A stretch of DNA of 64,000 nucleotides from Chromohalobacter marismortui (GCF_004364315.1 NZ_SOBR01000001.1:620578-684577), one strand, 5' to 3'; shown: positions 8,261 to 17,732, counted from the first letter of the stretch. Numbers and translations: made by a program. The notes: generated from the sequence alone by a model not told the origin.

Positions 8261-8414
8261 GGTGTCGTCCTGTTGTTGTAATAGAAGGCGTTGTCATGGC
8301 GGAAACGATGAACGGTCACCGGTCGTGGCTGTTCATTTCCGTCACCCCGAGTATCGAAGGGGGTGGTGTTCGAATAAAAGGAGAAAAGCGTTCTAATTAA
8401 TAGATCATGCGAAG

Positions 8415-8433
8415 CGGCCCCTTTTTGGGGCCG
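8415..8433. terminator. GC-rich hairpin after the beta-helix gene
   Basis: CGGCCCC (8415-8421), TTTTT, GGGGCCG (8427-8433). On the plus strand it is followed by TTTGCGTTT, on the minus strand by no clear U-run. It lies between the 3' end of the beta-helix gene and the promoter region of the DUF3100 operon. The layout closely resembles the hairpin at 410-427. Confidence 0.45.
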
Positions 8434-8463
8434 TTTGCGTTTCCAGGGGGATGCGTTGCGGCG

Positions 8464-10596
8464 TTAGCCGTCGGCCATGAGCCCGTCGTCGAGTTCGAAG
8501 GCGGTCAGATTGCCAAGGGTGGCGTTCTTGCGGTTGCCGTGCCCGATTAGTGCGGTTTGCGGCGGGCGCTGGTGAGTCCGGATCGCGGGAATGTCGGTGG
8601 TGCGGCCGGTGTTTTCGAAGGTGCAGTCGCGGAAGGTGAGGATGTTGCTTTGCTTGGCCAGGAAGACGCCTGGGGCGGCATCGAGGATGATCATCGGCCC
8701 GTGCTCCGCGAGGTTCTTCCTGAAGCGACAGGTATCGAAACTCGCGACATGCCGCGGATTGCGCTTGTCGCTGTTGTGCAGGTAAAGGTGCCCGCCGCCG
8801 GGGGAGAAGTCGAATCGACAGCGGCGGTAACGATGCTGTTGCGTGGTATCGAAGATGTCGAAGCGCGTCACGCCGTCGCCGAGTCGGCAGGCGTCTACAT
8901 CGAGCGTCTCGAAGGCTTTGACCCAGCCGGCGGAGATCTCGCAGTCATGCAGGCTGATGCGCTCGGCGGGGATATGGAACAGCCGCGCGTGAATGTCGCT
9001 CAAGGTGCAAGCGCGCAGGTGCGACGGGCCGATGAGCTTGAAACCCACGGCGGCGGGCGCATCGGTGTCGCCGTGTCGGCTCTGGAAGTGGGCGAGATGC
9101 AGCGTGCCTTTGAAGCCATCGGCGGCCACGACGGAGGCATAGCTGGCGCGAATGCTCTCATGACGGCGAGGATGGAACCGTTGCCAGGTTTCGTCGATAT
9201 GGCGGATGTCGATATGCCCGTCGCCCATGAGCGATAAGGTGTTGCCACTGCGTCGGCGGCCATGCAGCAAGGTGGTCAAGCGCTGCCCGGTGAGGCGGCT
9301 GGCGGGGAGGTCCATCTCGATGCAAAAGCCCCTGGCGACATCGCGTGCCAGGCAGTCATCGACGCTATGGCGCACGGGAATGCCGTGCAAGTCGCTGAGT
9401 AAATATCCGTCGCCGGTGGTTTCGGCGATGCACCCGCGCAGGGAAAAGGACCCGACGCCCAGCGCCGGCGTGCGACCGGTGGTGGCGACGAAACCATGGT
9501 GCGTCGTATTGCGTGAGCGGCAATCGATAAAACGCACGTTATTGCTGTTTTCAGCCCAGAAGCCAGCGTTGTACTCGTCATCGCCGTAATCGATGCTGGC
9601 ATGATGGCCATTTTCGGCAACACAGTCGACGAAGTCGATGCGCTCGCTGAGGATGTGCTCTGGACTCTCGCCGTAAGTGTCGGAGACGAAGCCGATGCGG
9701 GTGAAGTCTCTTGCCTGGCAGCGTTCGACGAGGCCATCGCTGGCGTCGACGATGAAGAACCCGTCGCCGTAGTTGCCGCGCGCATGCTCAGCGACGATGT
9801 CGCGGAGTACGAAGTGGTGCGCGCCCACGCGCAGGCAGGCCAGAGGCGAGCGGCGGCAGACGAGGTCGTGGGCGGTGACGTCGTGGCCCATGAGATCCAA
9901 TGGCAGGCAGCCGGTAAAGGCATCGTGATTGGCGGTGCTCCACCGGATGGGGTCGTCGCTGACATTGCCATCCAGAGTCATGCCGGAGAGAGTGGCGCCA
10001 TCCTCGATCTCGACCAGCGACCCTCGCGTGTCACCGGTATAACGAATGGTGGTCCGCGTGACTCCTGCGCCGGTCACGCGAATGCCCGTGAAGCGCAATC
10101 CGGTGCCCGATGAGGCATAGTCGCCCGCGGCAAAGATGACATCGCGCCGCTGGACACTGGCGGCCCGGGCCAGTTGCTTCAAGGCCGGATACTGATCGCT
10201 GCCGTCGCCGCGCGCGCCGAACATGGCCGGTGTGAGCGTATCGTCGAGGCGCCTTAGAAAGCGTCCGCCGGCCTGGCCATGGGCACTAAAAGACGTGCCG
10301 CCATCTTCGGTGCGCTGTTCATTGGCGTACCAGATGAACCGTCCCCCGCCGAGGGGGTCCCCTGGGTGGAAACCGGCGACCTCGATGCGTTGTCCATCTC
10401 GAAGCTGACCAGCGTCGAGTGTTTGCATGTCGGCGATGGAGTCGACCTGTATCGCTCCAGTCTCGCCATGGGGCGTGTTTCCCTTCCTTTCGCCTTTTTC
10501 CATCCCCAGGGCGTGCCCCGGTACCAGACCGGAGGCGGTCAGTACGACGCTGCCGTGTAATAGGCGAACCAAGAGCCGTCTTCTTGAAGTGTTCAT
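8464..10596 (-). CDS. Tat-exported right-handed beta-helix protein, putative polysaccharide lyase/epimerase
   Basis: 710 residues. The N-terminus has a twin-arginine signal (SRRRLLVRL at 4-12, then hydrophobic VVLTASGLV). A tailspike-like entry domain follows (DPLGGGRFIWYA, then MFGARGDGS near 130-140). The remainder is a long series of short strands with repeated ...F.DC.. patterns (IDFVDCVAEN, VRFIDCRSRN, LRGCIAET, FRDCTFEN), typical of pectate-lyase-fold parallel beta-helices. Such proteins cut or epimerise polysaccharides. Transcribed divergently from the glycosyltransferase that opens the exopolysaccharide locus, it is a good candidate for trimming or modifying that polymer in the periplasm. 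No catalytic residues can be assigned. AGGGAGA lies 5-6 nt before the ATG. Confidence 0.7.
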   Translation of the reverse strand: MNTSRRRLLVRLLHGSVVLTASGLVPGHALGMEKGERKGNTPHGETGAIQVDSIADMQTLDAGQLRDGQRIEVAGFHPGDPLGGGRFIWYANEQRTEDGGTSFSAHGQAGGRFLRRLDDTLTPAMFGARGDGSDQYPALKQLARAASVQRRDVIFAAGDYASSGTGLRFTGIRVTGAGVTRTTIRYTGDTRGSLVEIEDGATLSGMTLDGNVSDDPIRWSTANHDAFTGCLPLDLMGHDVTAHDLVCRRSPLACLRVGAHHFVLRDIVAEHARGNYGDGFFIVDASDGLVERCQARDFTRIGFVSDTYGESPEHILSERIDFVDCVAENGHHASIDYGDDEYNAGFWAENSNNVRFIDCRSRNTTHHGFVATTGRTPALGVGSFSLRGCIAETTGDGYLLSDLHGIPVRHSVDDCLARDVARGFCIEMDLPASRLTGQRLTTLLHGRRRSGNTLSLMGDGHIDIRHIDETWQRFHPRRHESIRASYASVVAADGFKGTLHLAHFQSRHGDTDAPAAVGFKLIGPSHLRACTLSDIHARLFHIPAERISLHDCEISAGWVKAFETLDVDACRLGDGVTRFDIFDTTQQHRYRRCRFDFSPGGGHLYLHNSDKRNPRHVASFDTCRFRKNLAEHGPMIILDAAPGVFLAKQSNILTFRDCTFENTGRTTDIPAIRTHQRPPQTALIGHGNRKNATLGNLTAFELDDGLMADG

Positions 10597-10978
10597 ATCG
10601 TCTCCCTGACATAATCGCCTAGCGTAGGTGAGGTTTTGTTGGGGAGTCAGGTGAAATGCTTGCTGCGTGGCGACGTATTTTTCTCATTGGCATTGCGTTG
10701 CGTATTTGTCGTTATTCAGTAGGCTGGTGGCAGATGAAGTTTCTTTTCATATTTAATGAGGTCGTTTGGTATGGATTGATGAGTGGGCTTTAAGCATAAG
10801 GTGCGACTGGGAATGATCTATGCTTTTGGCGGCTTTGGGTATTATTAATATAGGGCGCGTTTACCATTAAAACCGTCTGGCTATGAATGTGGACGCTTTG
10901 TAACTTGTTTGGCGAAAACCCGGTAATTTTAGCCCTCTTCAATGGGCGGCACGGGACACTGAAAAGGTGGCGTCAATC
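10597..10978. promoter_or_regulatory. AT-rich divergent promoter region of the exopolysaccharide locus
   Basis: 382 bp without a convincing gene, between the divergent beta-helix and sugar-transferase genes. It is visibly AT-richer than the coding DNA, with stretches such as TATTATTAATATAG (about 10840-10853). The promoters of both transcripts must lie here; I cannot assign -35/-10 pairs with confidence. Confidence 0.5.
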
Positions 10979-12334
10979 ATGTTCAATAAGCATAAAGTGT
11001 TCGAGAAGCTGGATAGTTCGGCGTGGGGGGGAGGTGAGTCGTTACTGTCGGGGGGCGAGACATTCGATACGCGCTACGAGCGGCGCCATTCGCGCTGGTA
11101 TGAGCAGTGCGTGATGGGCACGCCTTTCCACTTCGTCGTGGGGTTGCCGCTGGTGGTGCTGGTGCCGCCCTGGATGGTACATGGAGGGAACTTCTGGCGC
11201 GGCATGGCCCCGGAACTTGCCACGACGCTATGGGCGGTGGGGGCGGCATTTTTGGTCACGCTTTTCTTCTTGCGCCGCATGACGCGCTTCCCCGGCACTC
11301 AGGCCTCCATATTCGCCGTGCCGCTGGTCAGCATGGTATTTGCGGCGGCCTGGGCGCTACTGTTCGGGGCCGAACGTTTGGATGCGAGTGTGTTGTGGGG
11401 CGGCTACGCCGCCAGTCTGGTGTGGTTTTTTATCGGTTACATGGCAGTTCAGCGGCTGCGGCGCCCGCGTTTCGCAGTGGTGCCGTTGGGTGACGCGCGT
11501 CATCTGAACGAGATCGAAGGCGGCGAGTTGTCTCGGCTCGAGGCCCCGCGCCTGGGCGCGCAGCGTATCGACGGGATCGTCGCGGATCTGCGCAGCGATG
11601 CGCTCAATCACGAGTGGATACGCTTCTTGACCAAGTGCCTGTTGCATGGGATTCCGGTCTACCAACTCAAGCAGCTCGACGAGTCGCGTACCGGACGCGT
11701 CAGGCTCGAGCACTTGGCGGATACGGAGCTGACTTCGTTGCTGCCGTCGCCACTTTACAGCACATGCAAGCGCGGCCTGGATCTGTGCGGTGCCTTGCTG
11801 CTGTTGCCGCTGCTGGCGCCCATCATGCTGGCCACGGCGTGGGCCATTCGTCGTGACAGCCCGGGATCGGTGTTTTTCCTGCAATGGCGCATGGGGCACC
11901 GCGGCCGTCCATTTCGTATCTACAAGTTCCGCAGCATGTACTGCGACATGAAGGGGAAAGAGTTCGCCTCCGGCGAGGACGATCCGCGCATTACCCCCGT
12001 GGGCAAGGTCATTCGCAAGTACCGTCTGGATGAATTGCCGCAACTGCTCAACGTACTCAAGGGGGACATGAGTTTCATTGGCCCGCGTCCCGAGCCGGTG
12101 GATCTCTCGCAGTGGTACGAGAAGGACATACCGCTTTTCAGCTATCGACGTGTCGTCAGGCCGGGTATTTCGGGCTGGGCCCAGGTCGAGCAGGGCTATG
12201 CCGCGGAGGTCGATGACATGGCCATCAAGTTGCAGTACGACCTCTATTACATCAAGCATTTCTCACTGTGGCTCGATGTGCTGATTTTACTGCGCACGTT
12301 GAAAACGATCGGTACCGGGTTCGGGGCGCGCTGA
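10979..12334 (+). CDS. Undecaprenyl-phosphate sugar phosphotransferase (WbaP/WcaJ-like, polyprenyl glycosylphosphotransferase)
   Basis: 451 residues. About five hydrophobic N-terminal helices and a degenerate central domain are followed by a C-terminal catalytic domain with all family motifs: KRGLDLCGA, YKFRSM, RKYRLDELPQLLNVLKGDMS, FIGPRPE and VRPGISGWAQV. It transfers a hexose-1-phosphate from a UDP-sugar to undecaprenyl phosphate and so starts the exopolysaccharide repeat unit at the inner membrane. The ATG at 10979 is 8 nt after AAGGTGG; the GTG at 10967 overlaps that box. It is followed by a strong terminator, so it forms its own transcript upstream of wza. The sugar (glucose or galactose) cannot be read. 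Confidence 0.9.
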   Translation: MFNKHKVFEKLDSSAWGGGESLLSGGETFDTRYERRHSRWYEQCVMGTPFHFVVGLPLVVLVPPWMVHGGNFWRGMAPELATTLWAVGAAFLVTLFFLRRMTRFPGTQASIFAVPLVSMVFAAAWALLFGAERLDASVLWGGYAASLVWFFIGYMAVQRLRRPRFAVVPLGDARHLNEIEGGELSRLEAPRLGAQRIDGIVADLRSDALNHEWIRFLTKCLLHGIPVYQLKQLDESRTGRVRLEHLADTELTSLLPSPLYSTCKRGLDLCGALLLLPLLAPIMLATAWAIRRDSPGSVFFLQWRMGHRGRPFRIYKFRSMYCDMKGKEFASGEDDPRITPVGKVIRKYRLDELPQLLNVLKGDMSFIGPRPEPVDLSQWYEKDIPLFSYRRVVRPGISGWAQVEQGYAAEVDDMAIKLQYDLYYIKHFSLWLDVLILLRTLKTIGTGFGAR

Positions 12335-12372
12335 GGCGTGCTGCGTCGAGCCTGAATTGAGGCATGCCCCAT

Positions 12373-12404
12373 GACGCCCCCGTCTTTTGTACGGGGGCGT
12401 TTCA
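12373..12404 (+). terminator. Rho-independent terminator after the sugar transferase
   Basis: ACGCCCCCGT and ACGGGGGCGT (ending at 12400) form a 10-bp stem with a short T-rich loop, followed by TTCATTCT. It lies 40 bp after the transferase stop. Confidence 0.8.
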
Positions 12405-12735
12405 TTCTATGCGTTTTGATTTGAACGTTGCGTTTCTCATACTTTTTTGTGGCTGGATTTTCGTGTTGAACGGATGAATTTTCTCGTTAAAAGGCGCGGT
12501 TCGGTGACGAGTAAAATCCAATGTAAACAGTGTGTGAATTCAGCCTATGAAACGTTACACAGCGAATAGAATGAAGTGCGCAACACCGTTTTAATGTAAA
12601 CGAAAAAGTCGCACGTCAATCAAGATGTTCGCAGCCAATATATGGCGTGATGCGAGATGGGCGTGCCGCAGGGTACAAGCAAGAAAACTATTTGCAGTTA
12701 ATGGTTATTGCCCGGGAGATAGGGTGTCGCTCCAG

Positions 12736-12747
12736 GGCGGTAGCGTG
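12736..12747 (+). promoter_or_regulatory. ops element / JUMPstart core (RfaH-type anti-termination site)
   Basis: GGCGGTAGCGTG matches the classical enterobacterial ops element exactly. It is preceded by CCAG as in the JUMPstart sequence. It lies 48 bp upstream of the wza start in the leader of the long exopolysaccharide transcript, where RfaH would load on paused RNA polymerase. The match is seen in the sequence; RfaH dependence is inferred. Confidence 0.75.
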
Positions 12748-12795
12748 GGTAAAAGAACGTTAAGCCCTAACAAAATGACGAGTGAGGGAATCGGC

Positions 12796-13956
12796 ATGAT
12801 TGCAAGCCGCATGGAATATCGTTCGGGATGGAGAAAGCCGCTGTTGGGACTTTCTTTGCTGGTGGTGCTGTCGGGTTGTGCGTTCGCTCCCGGTAGCCAT
12901 ATGGGGTATGACACGCAGGGGGAAAATCTTTCCGATAATATCGAGATCAAGCCGATCACGCCGAGTCTGGTCAAGACGCTGGCCGCGACAGAAGATGACT
13001 TGCGCGATTCGTTGTTCGAGTACAGCGAAAATGCGGTGCCCGAAAGCGATCTCGATTATGACTATCTGATAGGCCGCGGCGATATTCTCAGTGTGGTGGT
13101 ATATGACCATCCTGAACTGACGATTCCCGCCGGTAGCGAACGCAGCGCGGAAGAGTCGGGCAATGTGGTGCATTCGGACGGCACCATCTTCTATCCCTAC
13201 ATCGGCACGGTGGATGTCGCGGGACGTACCGTGCGCGATGTCCGTAGCGAAATTCAGCGCCGTCTCGAAGGCTACATCGCCCAGCCCCAGGTGGATGTGA
13301 AAGTCGCTGCCTTCAATGCTCAAAAGGCCTATGTCACGGGCCAGGTCGAGCAGGCCGGTGCGCAGCCGATCACCAATATCCCGCTGCGGGTGCTGGATGC
13401 GCTCAGCAGCGTGGGCGGTCTCACCCAGGGCGGGGATTGGCACAATGTCGTGCTGACGCGTAACGGTGAAGAGATACACCTCTCTGTGTACGACATGCTG
13501 GTCAATGGCCATATGGGGCAAAACCTGTTGCTTCAGGATGGCGACGTACTGCATGTACCGGTGGTCGGCAATCAGCAGGTCTATGTGATGGGGGAAGTCA
13601 ACACCCCGACGGCGGTGCCGATGCCCAACACGCGCTTCTCGCTGACCAATGCCTTGTCCCAGGCCGGTGGCATCAACGAGAACAGCGCCGATGCCTCGGG
13701 GATCTTCGTGATTCGCCGCAATCATGATGTCGACAGCGATATCTTCGCCACCGTCTATCAGCTCAACGCCAAGAACGCCATCTCCTTCGCGCTGGGAGCC
13801 GAATTCATCCTGCAGCCCACCGATGTGGTGTATGTCACCGCCGCGCCGATCGCGCGCTGGAATCGCGTCATCAGCCAGATCCTGCCGAGTGTGACGGCGA
13901 TCTATCAGATAACGCAGGCCACGCGTGACATCCAAGACATCGACGACAACTTGTAA
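12796..13956 (+). CDS. wza: Outer-membrane polysaccharide export lipoprotein Wza
   Basis: 386 residues from ATG 12796, which follows GAGGG with about 8 nt spacing. This start gives a lipoprotein signal with lipobox LSGC (Cys28), whereas the longer open frame from 12625 buries it. After the signal come the polysaccharide-export domain (GRGDILSVVVYDHPELTIP, near 93-111), SLBB-type repeats (AYVTGQVEQAGAQPITN, VYVMGEVNTPTAVPM) and a C-terminal helix. Wza forms the octameric export channel across the outer membrane and works with Wzc in group 1 type Wzy-dependent export. The gene lies 84 bp before wzc. Confidence 0.92.
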   Translation: MIASRMEYRSGWRKPLLGLSLLVVLSGCAFAPGSHMGYDTQGENLSDNIEIKPITPSLVKTLAATEDDLRDSLFEYSENAVPESDLDYDYLIGRGDILSVVVYDHPELTIPAGSERSAEESGNVVHSDGTIFYPYIGTVDVAGRTVRDVRSEIQRRLEGYIAQPQVDVKVAAFNAQKAYVTGQVEQAGAQPITNIPLRVLDALSSVGGLTQGGDWHNVVLTRNGEEIHLSVYDMLVNGHMGQNLLLQDGDVLHVPVVGNQQVYVMGEVNTPTAVPMPNTRFSLTNALSQAGGINENSADASGIFVIRRNHDVDSDIFATVYQLNAKNAISFALGAEFILQPTDVVYVTAAPIARWNRVISQILPSVTAIYQITQATRDIQDIDDNL

Positions 13957-14040
13957 GCCGTCTGTGTCTCGAGACCCGCCATCGCCGCCCATGGCACGGT
14001 GCCGGGTCTTGGACCCACATTCTCATGGAGTGGGAATTCT

Positions 14041-16236
14041 ATGAATCTCAATGTACCTGCCCCACAAACCAGCAAGACCGACAATGACATGGAGCTAGGG
14101 CGCATCCTGGGCTTGTTGTTCGATGCCAAGGGACTAGTGATCTGTCTGATCGTGCTGTTTGCGCTCGTGGGGACGGCGTATGCCTTCTTCGCAACGCCCA
14201 TCTTCCGAGCCGACTCGTTGGTTCAGGTGGAAACCAAGACCCCCAAGAATCCGCTCGCGGATGCCACGGCGGCCGCCATGATGCCGCAATTGCCGCCCTC
14301 GCGCGCGGAAATGGAAATCATGAAATCGCGCATGGTGCTCGGTCATGCCGTGGATATACTCAACCTCGACATTCGCGTCGAACCGGTACGCGTGCCGATC
14401 ATCGGTGGGTTTCTGCAACGCCACCAGATCGTTGCGCCCGCGTTCGCCCAGGACTGGGGCTACGCCTGGGGCAATGATCATATCGCGCTTGCCGGCATGC
14501 CGGTGGCCGATGACTACCTGGGCAAGACCTTCACTCTCGAAGTGCTCGACGAGACCCGCTATGCCCTGCATTACCGGGGGGAACGCCTGGGCGAGGGGCG
14601 CGTCGGTGAGGAAGCGAGCTTTCTCGGCGGTGCGGTGGGCCTGGACGTCGAGACGATCGCGGCGTCGCCAGGCGCGACTTTCACGCTGACGCATGCCCAG
14701 CGCGTGGTGGCTGTCGATACGCTGCGCGATAACTTCGGTGTGGCTGAACAAGGCAATGGCACGGGGATCATTGCCTGGAGCTTGACCGACCCGTCGCCGG
14801 CCCTGGCTGAGCGGGTGTTGGCCACCATCGGTGACATCTACGTCACGCAGAACATCCAGCGTCAGTCCGAGGAGGCGCGCAAGAGCCTGGAGTTCTTGAG
14901 CCAGCAGGTGCCCGAAGTTCGCGGCGAACTGGCCGGTGCCGAGCAGCAGCTCAATGCCTATCGCTCCGAGCACGATAGCGTGGATATTTCCATGGAAACC
15001 AAGTCGGTGCTCGATCGTGTGGTCAACCTGGAAAGCCAGCTCAATGAGTTGGAATTCGCGGAAGCCGAGATTTCCCGACGCTTCACGCCCAGTCACCCGA
15101 CGTATGCCGCTTTGCTGGAGAAGAAGGCGCAGCTCAAGAAGGAATTGAACACGCTGGAAGAGCGGATCAACGGCATGCCGGAGACCCAGCAGCAGGTCTT
15201 GCGCATGCAGCGTGATGTCTCCGTCAACCAGGCGATCTACGTCCAGTTGCGCAACAAGGTCCAGGAAATGCAGATCGCCGAGGCGAGCACCGTCGGCAAC
15301 GTGCGGGTACTCGATGAGGCGGCTGCGTTTCCGCGCCCGGTGGCGCCCAACAAGTTCATGATCATCGCGCTGGCGACGGTGGTGGGTGCGGTGTTCGCGG
15401 TGGCCGTGGTGATGCTGCGGGCGATGTTCAATCGCGGCCTGGAAAGCCCCGACCAGCTCGAACAACTGGGCTTGCCCGTCTATGCCATCGTGCCCAAGTC
15501 GGACGATCAGAACAAACTCAATCGGCGTATTCGTCGTGGTAGCCGCACGCAGAGCGTACCGGCGGGGTTGCTGGCTTGGCATCGCCCCTTGGATGTGTCG
15601 ATCGAGGCACTGCGCAGCCTGCGTACCAGCCTGCATTTCGCGATGCTCGACAGCACCGACAATCGCTTGATGATCACCGGGCCGAGTCCGGGCGTGGGCA
15701 AGAGCTTCATCGCAGCCAACCTGGCGGCGGTGTGCGCCCAGAACGGCCAGCGCGTGTTGGTGATCGACGGCGACATGCGCAAGGGGCAGATGCACAAGGT
15801 CTTCAAGGGCGCCTCCGAGGATGGCTTGAGTGAGGTGCTTGCCGGCCGCCATAGCCTGGCCGAGATGGTGCGTGTGGTGGAGAGTGTCGATGGTCTCGAG
15901 TACTTGGCCCGCGGCGTGGTGCCCCCCAATGCCTCGGAACTGCTGGCCTCATCGCGTTTCACCGAATTGCTGGCCACGGCCAGCGAGCGCTATGACCTGG
16001 TGATCGTCGACTCGCCGCCGGTGCTGGCTGTGACCGATGCCACGGTGATCGGCAAGCGGGTGGGCACGACGCTGATGGTGGCACGCTTCCAGGTCAATCC
16101 GCCCAAGGAAGTCGAGCTGGCCATGCGTCGTCTGGATACCGGCGGGGTGCGCGTCAAAGGAGCGATCCTCAATGGTCTGGAGCGCAAGGCGGCCACCGCC
16201 TACACCTATGGCTATTACAACTATTCCTATCACTAA
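14041..16236 (+). CDS. wzc: Polysaccharide co-polymerase / BY-type tyrosine autokinase Wzc
   Basis: 731 residues. It has a Wzz-type N-terminal domain with a first TM segment (about 30-50), a periplasmic coiled coil (about 270-400), a second TM (about 438-460) and a cytoplasmic BY-kinase domain. The kinase has Walker A GPSPGVGKS (about 547-555), A' VLVIDGDMRKG (about 573-583) and Walker B VIVDSPP (about 655-661). The tail holds six tyrosines (721, 723, 725, 726, 728, 730), the autophosphorylation cluster. It controls chain length and export through Wza; the expected phosphatase is the Wzb-like protein at 551. The chosen start (MNLNVPAP) follows GGAG at about 10 nt. Confidence 0.93.
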   Translation: MNLNVPAPQTSKTDNDMELGRILGLLFDAKGLVICLIVLFALVGTAYAFFATPIFRADSLVQVETKTPKNPLADATAAAMMPQLPPSRAEMEIMKSRMVLGHAVDILNLDIRVEPVRVPIIGGFLQRHQIVAPAFAQDWGYAWGNDHIALAGMPVADDYLGKTFTLEVLDETRYALHYRGERLGEGRVGEEASFLGGAVGLDVETIAASPGATFTLTHAQRVVAVDTLRDNFGVAEQGNGTGIIAWSLTDPSPALAERVLATIGDIYVTQNIQRQSEEARKSLEFLSQQVPEVRGELAGAEQQLNAYRSEHDSVDISMETKSVLDRVVNLESQLNELEFAEAEISRRFTPSHPTYAALLEKKAQLKKELNTLEERINGMPETQQQVLRMQRDVSVNQAIYVQLRNKVQEMQIAEASTVGNVRVLDEAAAFPRPVAPNKFMIIALATVVGAVFAVAVVMLRAMFNRGLESPDQLEQLGLPVYAIVPKSDDQNKLNRRIRRGSRTQSVPAGLLAWHRPLDVSIEALRSLRTSLHFAMLDSTDNRLMITGPSPGVGKSFIAANLAAVCAQNGQRVLVIDGDMRKGQMHKVFKGASEDGLSEVLAGRHSLAEMVRVVESVDGLEYLARGVVPPNASELLASSRFTELLATASERYDLVIVDSPPVLAVTDATVIGKRVGTTLMVARFQVNPPKEVELAMRRLDTGGVRVKGAILNGLERKAATAYTYGYYNYSYH

Positions 16237-16307
16237 CCTCACCATGCGTCTCGTCAACCGGCCTTACGTTGCCATCGCGCGTGCTAGACGCGTTCGAGGA
16301 GTGAACC

Positions 16308-17732
16308 TTGCTGATTCGCTATACCGCTTATTACGGCTTGGCACGCGGTGTGCCGGGGCTGCTGAATTTCCTGGCCATCGCGATCTACACCCGGCTGCTG
16401 TCGCCCAGCGACTACGGGATCTATGCCCTGGTCGTGGTCTGGGTGGGATTGGTCAATGTGGTGTGCTTTCAATGGATTCGCTTGTCATTGCTGCGGTTCT
16501 TCCCGGCCAACATGGACGACCCGCGGCGTTTGTTGAGCATGCTGTTGCTGGCGTATACCAGCGTGGCGTCGTTGACCGGGGTGACGGGCGTGGCCGTGTG
16601 GCTCACGTTGACGGACGAGTCGCTGAGAACCCTGGTGCTGATCGCGGTGCCGTTGATCTGGGTGCAGGCCGGGTTCGAGCTGAGTCTCGAGCTGATGCGC
16701 AGCCAGCTCAATCCGTTGCGCTACGGGATGATGGCAGGTGTACGGGCGATCATCGCGCTGGGGCTGGGGGTGTTGCTGATCACTTGGGGCTTCGGGGCCT
16801 TCGGGCCTCTGCTGGCGATGCTGGTGGGCATGCTCGTTGCCGTGGTGACGCTGGGGGCGTCGCTGTGGCGGGGGGCGCGCCCGTCGTTGGCGCTGATGCC
16901 GGAACTCAAGCCGCTGCTGATCTATGGACTGCCGCTGACCGCGACCTTTGCGCTGGAGTTCGTGGTGTCGAGTTCCGACCGCTTTCTGCTGGCGGGGCTG
17001 CTGGGCAACGACGCGGTGGGTATCTACACGGCGGGCTACGATCTGGTCGCGCATGTCATCAACCTTCTGCTGGTGACGGTGAATCTGGCGGCGTATCCGC
17101 TGGTGGTGCGCGCATTCGAGCATCACGGACGCGACGCGGCCCGCCAACAGCTCGATCGCAACGGCAGCCTGCTGTTGTTGATCGCGATCCCGGTGACGCT
17201 GGGCTTCATCGTGCTGGCCCCCCAGATCGTCGCCCTGATGCTGGGCGAGGCGTTCCATGCCGGGGCCACGCAGTTGGTGCCATGGGTCGCCCTGGCCATC
17301 TTCATGTGCTGCATTCGCGCCTTCCATTTCGATCTGGCGTTCCAGTTGAGCGAGAAGACCTTCTATCAGGTGTGGATCAACGGGGGGGCGGCGTTGGTCA
17401 ATGTGGCGCTCAACCTGGTGTTGATTCCGGCGTTCGGCCTGGTAGGCGCGGCCTACGCCACGGTGATCGCCTATGGCGTGGCACTGGCGTTGAGCGTGTT
17501 GCTGGGGCGTCGCCTGTTCGCGATCTCCCTGATCACGCGCGACAACCTCAAGGTGCTGCTGAGTGGTGCCCTCATGGTGGCCTGCCTGTGGCCGCTACGC
17601 ACGTCCAGCGGTGCCCTGGAATTGCTGGAGCAGGTCCTGTGGGGCGCCACCGTTTATACCGTTAGCGCATTTTCGATGAATGTGGCGAACGTGCGTGATC
17701 GCTTCTTCGCCAAACGACGGACGGCCAAATGA
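16308..17732 (+). CDS. wzx: Wzx-type polysaccharide flippase (MOP family)
   Basis: 474 residues with about 12-14 hydrophobic helices. The N-terminus (YGLARGVPGLLNFLAIAIYTRLLSP-like pattern and DYGIYAL) is typical of oligosaccharide flippases. It would move undecaprenyl-linked repeat units across the inner membrane. The start is TTG at 16308, supported by GAGGAG 6-7 nt upstream. The stop overlaps the next glycosyltransferase start by 4 bp (ATGA), showing translational coupling. Confidence 0.85.
   Translation: MLIRYTAYYGLARGVPGLLNFLAIAIYTRLLSPSDYGIYALVVVWVGLVNVVCFQWIRLSLLRFFPANMDDPRRLLSMLLLAYTSVASLTGVTGVAVWLTLTDESLRTLVLIAVPLIWVQAGFELSLELMRSQLNPLRYGMMAGVRAIIALGLGVLLITWGFGAFGPLLAMLVGMLVAVVTLGASLWRGARPSLALMPELKPLLIYGLPLTATFALEFVVSSSDRFLLAGLLGNDAVGIYTAGYDLVAHVINLLLVTVNLAAYPLVVRAFEHHGRDAARQQLDRNGSLLLLIAIPVTLGFIVLAPQIVALMLGEAFHAGATQLVPWVALAIFMCCIRAFHFDLAFQLSEKTFYQVWINGGAALVNVALNLVLIPAFGLVGAAYATVIAYGVALALSVLLGRRLFAISLITRDNLKVLLSGALMVACLWPLRTSSGALELLEQVLWGATVYTVSAFSMNVANVRDRFFAKRRTAK

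Larger units (their letters stand above)
12335..12795 (+). promoter_or_regulatory. Long leader/promoter region of wza
   Basis: 461 bp between the sugar transferase and wza. It holds a terminator (12373-12404), an AT-rich stretch with two AATGTAAAC copies (12520-12528 and 12593-12601), and an ops/JUMPstart-like element (12736-12747). An open frame enters from 12625 but has no Shine-Dalgarno at its start and no lipoprotein signal there, so it is read as untranslated leader. Confidence 0.6.

Noticed and set aside
12520-12601. Two AATGTAAAC copies 73 bp apart as a possible operator pair for wza
   Set aside because: Nine-base direct repeats in AT-rich leader DNA without symmetry or a known regulator; too weak to call a site.
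12625-12795. N-terminal extension of wza by 57 codons
   Set aside because: It lacks a Shine-Dalgarno at its start, covers the ops element, and would bury the lipobox signal that begins naturally at 12796.
14134-15852. 572-codon open frame antisense to wzc
   Set aside because: His/Arg/Gln-rich composition without family motifs; a shadow of the high-G+C wzc gene.
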